NCBI GenBank assembly: GCA_964415065.1
Contig: CAYPYX010000014.1
Span: forward strand, 1-47,951
DNA length: 47,951 nt
Direction of reading: 5' to 3'
DNA from: VMCP01 sp964415065
GTDB lineage: Bacteria; Bacteroidota; Bacteroidia; NS11-12g; UBA955
The position numbers and the translations under genes were made by a program. The notes beneath the pieces are model-generated. The model did not search any database. It was not told the origin of the DNA and saw nothing but the letters and a program-made list of their open reading frames with translations. Of the stretch, positions 24,982 through 34,184 are shown piece after piece (the first letter of the stretch is position 1; every line of letters starts with the position of its first letter).

Positions 24982-26994
24982 TCATTTCTTCCCTTTGAAG
25001 AGAAAATGCAGCAAACTATGAATGTCTTTGCTTACTTCATATTCTCGGGCATACACATAATTCACATTCCCTTCAAATGCCGTATCGGTCCAACCATTGG
25101 AACTATAAATAACTCCTGGCTTTAGTTTGGGCAGCATGTTCGAAGAATCCAACCCAGTGTAACTCACCCACGTTTTGTATCCCCAAAAAACGGAAAAAAC
25201 AGAAGAATACAATTGTCGCAACGGCTGCCAAAACAAAAGCAATAATATCGAAATCGGAGAAATCAATATCAGAAATAATGCAATGATTAAATCAAAAACT
25301 CGCTTTCTTCTTCTGTTATAGACTTCTGAAATTGCATACTTTACATCTACTGTAAATAATTCTCCAGGTTCATTTTTCGAGTCCGATCCAATGATAAATT
25401 CACCTTTATCTGGAGCAATTTTTAGCTGTACTTCTGATTCTGAAAAATCCGACATAGATCTCATAATTTCCGATGCAGCTACATCTTTTCCACTAAATAT
25501 GATCAAGTTAGCCGAAAATATTTCGGCAATTTCATCTAACTGTTCGATAGTACCAATGTGCTGAATTTCAGAGTTGAGATGCGCATTTGGAGATATAGAC
25601 TTTTTGACATCAGAGAGATTTTGGTCAGTATTTAGTTTGGAAATACTCACTCTACCCAGCAATGTATGTTTTACTTCACTGCGTTGCAAAAGTTCAGAAA
25701 TACGCATAAACTCTAATTCTTCTGCCACAATCAAAACCCGTTTTTCATCAGAAGTTAAAAATTGGATTCCGCCTAAATGTACTCTGTCTAAAAACACCCG
25801 AAAAGCCAATACAATTCCTATGCTCCAAGCTGCACCCAATGCCAAAATAGCTCTTGAAAATTGTAATTCCTTGGATAAAAATCCATATACTGCAAACAAC
25901 AAAACAGCCCCAGCAAAACCACCCCTAAACATTCGATATCCTTTAAAGGGCTTATCGTAACCACCCGATAACCAAATTGCGAATTGAATTACTAATACAT
26001 AAATGGGAATATGAAACCAATAATACTCTTTCGGATAAAAATCAGGGACATATTTATTATACAATTCCCAGTACTTTGCTATTCCAACAAATCCAAAAGC
26101 CATTAAAAGGAAGTCCACTCCAAATAGGACAAAACTATTCATGAGTTGAATAAACAACGCCAATATGGCTCTTAAATAAACGGCAATATTTATCCAAAAT
26201 GAAAACCAACCTGCCATTCGAGTAGAATAGTGTTTTTTGGCAAAAAGCACCATGGCATTATAAAACACTCGAACATAGTTAACTGATTTCTTTTTCGTAC
26301 TTTCTCCCTTGTAATGAATAATCGTTGTTTCAGAGAAATATACATTTTTATAACCACCCAAAGTAATTCGGTACGACAAATCAATATCCTCGCCATACAT
26401 AAAAAACTGTTCATCCAATAGACCTACCTTGTCTAATGTTTCAGAACGCATAAACATGAAAGCCCCAGCCAAAACATCAACTTCGTGATTTTCAAATTCA
26501 CTCAGGTATTTCATGTGATAACGACCAAAATACTTGCTTTTGGGAAATAGACTAGACAATCCCGTCATCTTAAAAAAAGCAACACTTGGAGTCGGAAGTC
26601 CACGTTTACTTTCGGGCAAGAATTTTCCTTTACCATCGATCATACGCACACCCAGTCCCCCAACTTCCGGGTGACTGTCCATATACGCTACACACTTGAG
26701 TAAAGTATCATCTTGCAGTACGGTGTCTGGATTTAACAGTAAAACATATTTAGAATTGCTTTCTAAAATTGCTTGATTGTTGGCTTTTGAGAAGCCAACA
26801 TTTTGTTTGTTTATGATGGTTTTAACCCATGGAAATTTATCAACTACCATGTCCATACTTCCATCCACGCTGTTATTATCAACTACCCAAACTTCAGCAT
26901 CCAAATCGCGTATGGCACGCTCTACTGAGATCAGCACCTGCTCTAAGAAATGTTTTACATTGTAGTTGACAATTACGACGGAAAGTTGATGCAT
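24982..26994 (-). CDS. GT2 glycosyltransferase fused to membrane and degenerate sugar-transferase-like regions
   Basis: This has 670 residues from ATG 26994; a TTG three codons upstream is less likely. The N-terminal 260 residues are a rhamnosyltransferase-like GT2 domain: SVVIVNYNV, VVDNNSVDGS, LLNPDT (metal-binding) and GEDIDLSYR. Five or so hydrophobic helices follow (about 270-410), then a Rossmann-like segment (KRVLIVAEELEFMRI, about 425-560). The C-terminus (RKRVFDLIIALFLIL... LKPGVIY... YEVSKDIHSL) recalls bacterial undecaprenyl-phosphate sugar transferases but lacks a full catalytic domain. A role in envelope polysaccharide synthesis is likely. It begins 29 bases after recR. Confidence 0.82.
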   Translation of the reverse strand: MHQLSVVIVNYNVKHFLEQVLISVERAIRDLDAEVWVVDNNSVDGSMDMVVDKFPWVKTIINKQNVGFSKANNQAILESNSKYVLLLNPDTVLQDDTLLKCVAYMDSHPEVGGLGVRMIDGKGKFLPESKRGLPTPSVAFFKMTGLSSLFPKSKYFGRYHMKYLSEFENHEVDVLAGAFMFMRSETLDKVGLLDEQFFMYGEDIDLSYRITLGGYKNVYFSETTIIHYKGESTKKKSVNYVRVFYNAMVLFAKKHYSTRMAGWFSFWINIAVYLRAILALFIQLMNSFVLFGVDFLLMAFGFVGIAKYWELYNKYVPDFYPKEYYWFHIPIYVLVIQFAIWLSGGYDKPFKGYRMFRGGFAGAVLLFAVYGFLSKELQFSRAILALGAAWSIGIVLAFRVFLDRVHLGGIQFLTSDEKRVLIVAEELEFMRISELLQRSEVKHTLLGRVSISKLNTDQNLSDVKKSISPNAHLNSEIQHIGTIEQLDEIAEIFSANLIIFSGKDVAASEIMRSMSDFSESEVQLKIAPDKGEFIIGSDSKNEPGELFTVDVKYAISEVYNRRRKRVFDLIIALFLILISPISILLLLFWQPLRQLYSSVFSVFWGYKTWVSYTGLDSSNMLPKLKPGVIYSSNGWTDTAFEGNVNYVYAREYEVSKDIHSLLHFLFKGKK

Positions 26995-27023
26995 GGGTTT
27001 CAACCAACGAATCTAATGATTTA

Positions 27024-27635
27024 TCAAGAATTAACCGAATATTCCGTTCTCTGTACTAGGGATCTACCCAAAGTTATTTCATCTACATATTCAATTTCAC
27101 CACCTACTGAGATTCCTCTGGCTATATTCGAAACTTTCGCAGAGGTATTAGTCAATTTTTTTGCAATGTAGTACATAGTAGTATCGCCTTCAACAGTTGC
27201 ACTTAGGGCCAGAATAACTTCTTGAACACCATGATCCATCACACGATGAGGTAAAGATTCAATATTCAAATCTGAAGGACCAACACCATCCATGGGCGAA
27301 ATTAAACCACCGATAACGTGATAAACACCTTTAAACTGAGCTGTGGCTTCAATTGCCATTAAATCACTAAAATCTTCTACCACACAAATAAGTGCTTTGT
27401 CTCGGGAAGGATTTGAGCAAATCTCACACAATTCAAAGTCACTAACTGTGCCACATTCCTTACACAAATGCAACTCTGTCTTCAATCGAATTAAGGCATG
27501 TGCCATGTCTGCAACTTCCATTTCAGGTCTCTTTAACAAGTACATAACCAGTCTTAAAGCCGTTCTTTTACCTATTCCTGGAAAAGAAGATAACGACTCC
27601 ACTGCCCTTTCTACTATTTGAGAAGTAAATTGCAT
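27024..27635 (-). CDS. recR: Recombination mediator RecR
   Basis: This RecFOR-pathway protein loads RecA at single-strand gaps. It has 203 residues, with a helix-hairpin-helix (SSFPGIGKRTALRLV), a four-cysteine zinc finger (Cys58, 61, 70, 73) and a Toprim domain (ALICVVEDFSDLMAIE, then PMDGVGPSDL). A promoter element lies 4 nt before the ATG. It diverges from panD across 71 bases and leads the recR-GT2-kinase group. Confidence 0.98.
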   Translation of the reverse strand: MQFTSQIVERAVESLSSFPGIGKRTALRLVMYLLKRPEMEVADMAHALIRLKTELHLCKECGTVSDFELCEICSNPSRDKALICVVEDFSDLMAIEATAQFKGVYHVIGGLISPMDGVGPSDLNIESLPHRVMDHGVQEVILALSATVEGDTTMYYIAKKLTNTSAKVSNIARGISVGGEIEYVDEITLGRSLVQRTEYSVNS

Positions 27636-27639
27636 GAAG

Positions 27640-27647
27640 CAAAATTA
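27640..27647 (-). promoter_or_regulatory. -7 promoter element of recR
   Basis: On the minus strand TAATTTTG is followed by exactly 4 nt and the recR ATG, implying a leaderless recR mRNA. It forms one half of the divergent recR/panD promoter region. Confidence 0.7.
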
Positions 27648-27691
27648 CGCGAATCAACATGTTATTTCATGCGATTTCAATATTTTCAATA

Positions 27692-27699
27692 TAACTTTG
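27692..27699 (+). promoter_or_regulatory. -7 promoter element of panD
   Basis: TAACTTTG fits TAnnTTTG and ends 7 nt before the panD ATG. Together with the recR element it leaves only 44 bases between two outward-facing -7 elements. Confidence 0.65.
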
Positions 27700-27706
27700 C
27701 AGGCAA

Positions 27707-28054
27707 ATGTACATCGAAGTACTTCAAGCGAAGATCCACAACGTTCGGATAACCCAAACCGAACTTAATTATACTGGAAGCATTACTATGGACATGGACC
27801 TAGTAGATGCCGCAGGTATGATTCCCAATCAGAAAGTCCTTATTGTGAACAACAATAACGGTGAGCGATTTGAAACCTACATCATTGAAGGCGAACGCGG
27901 CACTGGTATCATTGGCCTTAACGGGGCTGCTGCTCGTAAAGGTCAAGTAGGCGATCAATTGATCATTATGACGTTTCAGTACATGGAACCATCAGAAGCG
28001 AAATTGCATCAACCTAAAAATATCTTCCCCGATAAAAACAATCGATTGATTTAA
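27707..28054 (+). CDS. panD: Aspartate 1-decarboxylase
   Basis: This pyruvoyl enzyme makes beta-alanine for pantothenate and CoA synthesis. The 115-residue length is normal. The self-cleavage site Gly24-Ser25 sits in NYTGSITMD, and NGAAAR in the C-terminal half is the other conserved segment. Downstream lies the flippase-like membrane protein, a gene order I recall from other Bacteroidota. Confidence 0.98.
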   Translation: MYIEVLQAKIHNVRITQTELNYTGSITMDMDLVDAAGMIPNQKVLIVNNNNGERFETYIIEGERGTGIIGLNGAAARKGQVGDQLIIMTFQYMEPSEAKLHQPKNIFPDKNNRLI

Positions 28055-28117
28055 TATTTTTTAAAATTGAAATAGGTCATTCATTAACTCAACAATGAAT
28101 GCGTTTGGTTTTATTCT

Positions 28118-28125
28118 TATATTTG
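28118..28125 (+). promoter_or_regulatory. Candidate -7 element upstream of the UPF0104-family gene
   Basis: TATATTTG matches TAnnTTTG and lies 42 nt before TTG 28168 but downstream of the alternative ATG at 28099. If used, it excludes that ATG. No TTG box at proper spacing. Confidence 0.35.
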
Positions 28126-28167
28126 ATCCTCAACGATTTTATTTATTATCTACAACCCTTATTTATT

Positions 28168-29154
28168 TTGAAAAAAACCATCACACGAATATTGATGCTC
28201 GTTTTTGCCATAGCCGTTTTTGGCTATATTGGCTATGCAACAAATTGGTCAGAAACGTTTAAAGCGCTAAAACAAGCCAACATTAGCTTTATTATTTTCG
28301 GAGCTATCATCATGTTACTAGCCCATTATCTAAGGGCTTTTCGTTGGAGTATTTTAACCAAAACTAATGGTTTTCCCATCAACACACGTAGGGCTTTTTA
28401 TTCAGTAATGACCGGTTATTTAGTCAACTCTGCTACATCTAGAGGTGGCGAAGTAGTTCGCTGTGCAGTAACCGCTAAAAGCGAAAAAGCCCCCGTTGAA
28501 ATGCTTGTCGGTACCGTGGTTACCGAGCGAATTATCGATCTATTTACTCTAATATTTATGGCATTACTCGGTTTAATTCTTCAATTCGACGAATTATTCG
28601 GATTCTTTCAATCGTTTGTTATTTCACCCATTATTAACAACTTACAATCCCCAAAATTCTGGATAATTATATCTCTTATAATTGTATGTAGCTTTTTGGG
28701 ATTCAAGTTCCTGAAAAAACGTCAATCCCAACAACCCGGCGAAGGTGGTATAATCCAAAAATTCATAGGTGGAATGACCGGTATTTTTAAACTGAAAAAT
28801 CCCACCGTGTTTATTCTTACCTCATTGGGAATATGGTTTTGCTATTGGTTCTCAATGTACTTTCAACTTCAAGCCCTAAATATCACTCAACATTTAACTT
28901 TGGCTGCTTCTCTTTCAGTTGTCTTATTTTCCACTTTGGGTATTATTGTCCCCATGCCAGGGGGTGCTGGAGTGTGGTATTTTATAGCATTGGGATTAAA
29001 TATGGTTTATCAATTTGACACAACAGATGCCAATACATTCGGGGTATTTACCGTAGCATTCTCTAATATTTTTCAAATTGTACTTGGAGGAATTTCGTAT
29101 GGGTTACTTTTTTTAGAAATGCAGCGTTTGGAAAAAAACACAGACAACATCTAA
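28168..29154 (+). CDS. Lysylphosphatidylglycerol synthase TM region/UPF0104 family membrane protein
   Basis: This is a polytopic membrane protein of about 328 residues, related to the flippase domain of MprF and to YbhN. LLAHYLRAFRW, TSRGGEVVR and the late VPMPGGAGVW are family landmarks. I chose TTG 28168 because it yields the standard MKKTITRIL start, and because a TAnnTTTG element (28118-28125) lies inside the longer frame that begins at ATG 28099. With that ATG the protein would have 351 residues and an unusual extra hydrophobic segment. Transported lipid unknown. Confidence 0.82.
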   Translation: MKKTITRILMLVFAIAVFGYIGYATNWSETFKALKQANISFIIFGAIIMLLAHYLRAFRWSILTKTNGFPINTRRAFYSVMTGYLVNSATSRGGEVVRCAVTAKSEKAPVEMLVGTVVTERIIDLFTLIFMALLGLILQFDELFGFFQSFVISPIINNLQSPKFWIIISLIIVCSFLGFKFLKKRQSQQPGEGGIIQKFIGGMTGIFKLKNPTVFILTSLGIWFCYWFSMYFQLQALNITQHLTLAASLSVVLFSTLGIIVPMPGGAGVWYFIALGLNMVYQFDTTDANTFGVFTVAFSNIFQIVLGGISYGLLFLEMQRLEKNTDNI

Positions 29155-29280
29155 TTAAACAAATTCGTAGATTGTTGATTTATAAATCCAAATCAGCAAA
29201 TTCACCCATCACTTACCTCAAAATATATTTTTAACCAATCAAAATTCACGAAACAATCCAATATCAAATTTGAAATTACC

Positions 29281-29781
29281 ATGAAAACCAAAATATCAAA
29301 ACATAAAATTTGGACAATTGAAGAATGTCAGGAAAAAATCCAAAGCATTAAAAACCAAGGTAAATCTATTGTTTTCACCAACGGTTGTTTTGATATTATT
29401 CATGCTGGACATGTCCATTACCTGAATGAAACTGCTCAACTCGCGGATTTCATGATTGTAGCCATCAACTCAGATGCCTCCGTACAACGAATGGAAAAAT
29501 CACCCGCAAGACCCTTGCAATCTCAAGATTCAAGGTGCTTAGTGATGTCTGCTTTCGAATTCGTGGATGCTGTAGTGATTTTTGATGAAGATACTCCCTT
29601 GGAAATCATTAAAAAAATCACGCCTAACATTTTGGTAAAAGGGGGCGATTACACTATTGAAACCATAGTTGGGGCAGATTGGGTACTTCAACATGGCGGT
29701 GCAGTAAAAACCATCACTTTTGTAGATGGATATTCAACTACAGCCATTGAGAAAAAAATCATCCGTGCTCATCAACTCTGA
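29281..29781 (+). CDS. rfaE2: D-glycero-beta-D-manno-heptose 1-phosphate adenylyltransferase
   Basis: This cytidylyltransferase-like enzyme has 166 residues and makes ADP-heptose for lipopolysaccharide core. It has the nucleotidyltransferase motif TNGCFDIIHAGHVHYL (residues 33-48), KGGDYT and the C-terminal GYSTTAIEKKI. The sugar-kinase half found in fused HldE proteins is absent, so it corresponds to the separate RfaE2 form. It is part of the panD-membrane protein-rfaE2-GT2 run. Confidence 0.93.
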   Translation: MKTKISKHKIWTIEECQEKIQSIKNQGKSIVFTNGCFDIIHAGHVHYLNETAQLADFMIVAINSDASVQRMEKSPARPLQSQDSRCLVMSAFEFVDAVVIFDEDTPLEIIKKITPNILVKGGDYTIETIVGADWVLQHGGAVKTITFVDGYSTTAIEKKIIRAHQL

Positions 29782-29808
29782 AATTCCCATGTAAATCATT
29801 AATTACCA

Positions 29809-30993
29809 GTGTACGAATTTTCTAGTTTTTTATTGTTTGGAACTATCCTATGTTGTCTAATTTACTTTAGATATTGGCTTAAGGTTACCCAACACTTCAA
29901 TACGGAAATTCTACATCCCATTGTGATACCAGCAAACACGGTGTCAGTATTAATTCCTTTTAGAAATGAAGTTGATCATTTACCACACTTATTGGAATCC
30001 TTACCCAAATGTGCATCATTTGATCATCTAAAATTCTATTTCATTAACGATCATAGTACCGATTTGGGAACTAATGTCATTGAAAATTTCATCAACCATA
30101 CCCAAATTAGAAACCTCTTTTTGATTCAACTTCCATCAAATGTTACTGGTAAAAAAAATGCCATACGATTTGGAATTGATCAAATAAAAACTCCTTGGTT
30201 TCAATTACTTGACGCTGATTGCATTCCTAACAAATTTACTTTCGAATTGATGTATGCAAAAGCTCATAAATCCAAAAGTAAAGTCATTCTGGGACCCGTA
30301 GGTTTTGAATTAAACCATCTCAATCGAGCTCAATCCACGAGCAGTTCACTCTATTTTGCATTAAATAAACTCATTGAATGGTATCAAATTCTCGAAAATT
30401 CAGCTTTAGTGGCATTGGGTTTTTATCACTTTTACCAAAAAAAACCCAGCATGGGAAATGCAGCCAACATGCTCGTTAACACCGAGTATTTCAAACAACT
30501 GAACCCTTATTATAACAACAACAAAATTGCCGGAGGTGATGATATTTTTCTTATTGAATCAGCATTTCAGAAAAGTCAAAATGATGTTGACTTTTTAAAC
30601 ACAACCCAAGCCGCTGTAAATACAAAGGTATTATCTCATTATTCAGAATTGTTTCATCAACGTATTCGTTGGGCAAAGAAAACAACAGTACAATCCTTAA
30701 ATCATACGCGAAATTCGCAAATCCTTCTGGTTCTATTTTTGATACTCCATTGGGTATCACTATTCTATTGGGGGTTCTACTCCTATGATTTTCACTATAT
30801 TTTTATCACTTGGGGATGTAAATTTGTTGCAGACATGGTCATTCTTCGTAAATTATTATTTGCTTACAACAAGAAACCATCTATTGGCCATATTCTCTTT
30901 TCCACCTGGTTTCAAAGTATCTTTATTCCAGTCATTGCCTTTGCGCAATTCTTTTCGAAAGTACACTGGAAAGATCGGAAATTCCCGAATTAA
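29809..30993 (+). CDS. Membrane-associated GT2 glycosyltransferase
   Basis: This has 394 residues, starting at GTG 27 bases after rfaE2. An N-terminal transmembrane helix is followed by a GT2 domain (VSVLIPFRNE, NDHSTD, LLDADCIP as the metal site, then GGDDIFLI and QRIRWAKK) and two or three C-terminal helices. The QRIRW motif resembles processive, cellulose-synthase-like enzymes. Polysaccharide or glycolipid synthesis is likely; the sugar is unknown. Confidence 0.88.
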   Translation: MYEFSSFLLFGTILCCLIYFRYWLKVTQHFNTEILHPIVIPANTVSVLIPFRNEVDHLPHLLESLPKCASFDHLKFYFINDHSTDLGTNVIENFINHTQIRNLFLIQLPSNVTGKKNAIRFGIDQIKTPWFQLLDADCIPNKFTFELMYAKAHKSKSKVILGPVGFELNHLNRAQSTSSSLYFALNKLIEWYQILENSALVALGFYHFYQKKPSMGNAANMLVNTEYFKQLNPYYNNNKIAGGDDIFLIESAFQKSQNDVDFLNTTQAAVNTKVLSHYSELFHQRIRWAKKTTVQSLNHTRNSQILLVLFLILHWVSLFYWGFYSYDFHYIFITWGCKFVADMVILRKLLFAYNKKPSIGHILFSTWFQSIFIPVIAFAQFFSKVHWKDRKFPN

Positions 30994-31079
30994 TTCAAAG
31001 TTTCACTTAGGCCTTCCCCTTACGAATCGTCATTTTGTATTTAACTCATTTTGGGCGTTTCGATCCTTCGGTGTTACTC

Positions 31080-34000
31080 ATGAAGAAAAACACTTCATTT
31101 CCATTGTAATACACTCCTCCATTTCCATTTTTCGGATACCTTCGTTTTCACAACTGTCAAAAAGTTCTAGATTACATTTAGGGATATACATAATACTTTT
31201 AACCCAAAATTTAGGATTAAACGGACAATCTGTTCACTTATCTGAAAATTTTATTCAACCTTATTGGCCTGAATATTTAGATCAAGATACACAACTTTTT
31301 AAACGAAGCATGCAATTTGCTTCAAGTAACTCAGTCACCCTGGAAAAACACGATTATCAATTAAAATTCCCCATTCATCCCCACCAACTTTTATCCAAAA
31401 TACAACAATTACAGTCTCAAGAACTAATTCAAAAATTTAGTTCTTTACACGAAACGCTTAAAAATACCGAATCCAGTACGGGTTACTTTCACATTCGTTT
31501 CAGTTCTGAAATTAATTTGTCTTCTGTTAACAAGCTTGCTATAATACTTCGAGATTCTCAAAATCGAGAGATAAAACTCAATTGGGGTAATACCAAAGAC
31601 CAACTCGAAGTACTATTTTTAGGAAACCTTATCTATTCTGGAAAACCTTTTCAATACAATTCGAGCAATTTTACTCAAAATGTATACGTAGAAATTCGTT
31701 CTGATTCTTTGAAAATTCTCACTTTTTCAGAGCCAGATAATTCACAAAATTTATCAGAATTTTCTTTGAACTTACATACTATTCAACTACCTATCAGTCC
31801 AAACTTTAATACTCCACATTGGGCAATTTTAGCCATTTCACAATCCGGTAAAACGGCAATTAATTCCCACAAAATCCATCAAATAAATTGGGGCTGGGGT
31901 GAATGTTTTACCGATACGATTGCTACTTCCATTAATCAAATTTCTAACAATGAATTTCAGTTTAATATCTACTCAAAAAATTACTTTTTCATCTCGCAAA
32001 ATTTGAACTACACTCCCACGAAGAACAATCCATTTACTTATCGTTTTCCCGAAAAGAGCATTCACTTCCTAACTTTCAATTCAGGAGTTACCTTAAATTC
32101 TGGCTCTTATTTTCAATTTCACAAGCACAGCAGCTTTACTGTAAGTTTCAAAAGGGATACAAATCCAAACTTTATAATCAACACAAAAGATTCTTTAAAA
32201 TATGTACTGGATTCAATTCGTGTAACTCTAGAGCTACCTATCAACTTTAAAAACGTTATTTTTCATACTGATTCATCTCAACATTCGATAGCATTGAATC
32301 ATATTGAATGTCGCAATAGTTTAACTCGTTTAGACACAGTTGAACCCGAAAACATCTACATTTCAGAAGTACTAGCAGACCCTGAACCCCATTATGGAAG
32401 AATACCCGCGGTACCGTATATCGAAATTGTCAATCGATCAAACAAAGATCTCAACTTAGAAACTATATATTGGTCCAAAAGTCCCGAATTCAGCACAGCA
32501 ACAAAAATCGGAAAACGGATAGCTCTTAAATATACCCAATCGGACACACTTTCTGGTCATCCTTCATCCTGGCGTTATAAATATAGATTACCTGGAAAAA
32601 CCCAAGCTCTTGTGATTAATTCAAAAGACTCCAACGTATGGTCTCAGTGGATTTTAGATTCAAGTTTAAATCATAATTTTAATGTAATTGTTATTTCTTG
32701 CCCTGATTTTCCTCGATTCAACTATTCAGAGGGATCCGTTTACATTTTTAACCAATCGGGCCATTCGATTTCAAAAATTAGTTACAACAAAGAAATGCAA
32801 TTACCCGAATTTCAAGAGGGAGGTATTTCATTGGAAATTATCAATTCTAACCAGCCTCATTCATGGGAATTCAATGCTAAAAGCAATGGTAATTTCGGAG
32901 GAAGTCCAGGAATCCCAAACTCAATAGACACGAGCATGTTCCCCATTCAATCTCAGGTAATTCAATATAAAATCACTGATGCTTTCTGTTCCGGGGATTC
33001 CATATATCTCATTTGGAATCACAATTTACCTTCTAATTGGCCAACTCTAACCTTGCTGGAATATCGTAACCAATCAGATATTCCCGTAGATTCATTTTTA
33101 CTTTTTCGTAGAAATAATACTCTTTCTGCCTATTGCGGAGGAATCCATAGATCGAGTCCATGTTTGACACATAACTCCTATTCTTTGGATACATCTGTAC
33201 TTTTTCCTTTCATCAGAAGTAATCAAAAATCAACGATTTACAACGAACTTTTAAAAAATCTAGACATCAATCTACATACCGGAGATTCCAAAAACCTCCG
33301 GTTTAACGAAATTCTGTCAAATAATTTCACAGGTTTTTCGGATTTCATCGAGTTAGTGAACACAGATACACTTCGTTGTATAGACCTTGAAAACTGGGAT
33401 CTACTTTATTACGACGAAAACCGGATCCTCAAAAATATTATTCCACTAAAAAACGAATACTTCCGATTCATTTCACCGAAAAAATGCAAAGTTTTCACCG
33501 ATGATCGTTACAGTGTTTACCGTCAGTTTCCTCAGTTCTATCCATTTAATATTGCACAATCTATTCGTTTTCCAGATGTTCCAAACACCACAGGCACATG
33601 GGCATTGAATCATCATTTATATGGAATTCAAGACGAGGTTAATATGAATTTGCTAAATCAAGAATTCCCTGATGTAGCAAAAGGATTTTCATTGGAAAAG
33701 ATACATCCATCGTTTGAATCAAACTTTGTGGAAAATTGGTTTCCCTATTTTTCAGATCAGCCGTCTATAACAAATAAAAATCCCTATTCCAGTATACCTA
33801 ATTCGGGGGCAACTCCCGGAGAGTTAAATTCACATCACCAAAACAACGAATCCATAAATACCAATTGGCTAACAATTACCAATAGAATTGTGAGATTTAA
33901 CCACTTCCAACTACTTATATTGCCAATAGAAATTAGCTTACCTGAAGAGGGATATTCACTATCTGCTGGAGTATTTAATAGTTCAGGTCGTCAAATTTGC

Positions 34001-34159
34001 ACCCTAGATTTACCCAAGCAATTACCTCAAAAAGCATCTTTGTTTGTTAATTTACCCAGAGAAATCCAATCCAACGGCAATTATGTTATTAAATTTGAAG
34101 CCGTATTACCCAATCATCCTACAAAAAGAATAACGAAACGATTCACGGTTATGAATTAA
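31080..34159 (+). CDS. Large secreted lamin-tail-domain protein, 5' end unresolved
   Basis: The downstream frame is open to TAA 34157-34159 and encodes about 1000 residues: a signal peptide core (GIYIILLTQNLGLNGQ), beta-rich sequence, and lamin-tail-like modules beginning IYISEVLADPEP near 32360, LRFNEILSNN near 33295, and a third ending ATPGELNS near 33820. The tail is an Ig-like module. Such proteins are commonly exported surface or secretion-linked components in Bacteroidota. No standard start codon lies in this frame between the upstream stop and the signal peptide. ATG 31080 opens MKKNTSFPL in another frame; one extra A in the A5 run 31086-31090 would join it to this frame. Start therefore provisional; CTG 31154 or ATG 31309 are alternatives. 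Confidence 0.65.
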
Positions 34160-34184
34160 TTTCAACAATAAACTACTCAAATTA

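Noticed and set aside
29177..29188. 12-bp palindrome GATTTATAAATC upstream of rfaE2
   Set aside because: Short AT-rich palindromes are expected by chance in this base composition and nothing nearby supports an operator.
30785..31079. Extending the lamin-tail protein to ATG 30785
   Set aside because: This would overlap the GT2 glycosyltransferase gene by 209 bases in another frame, and the added sequence looks like a shadow frame without a signal peptide.
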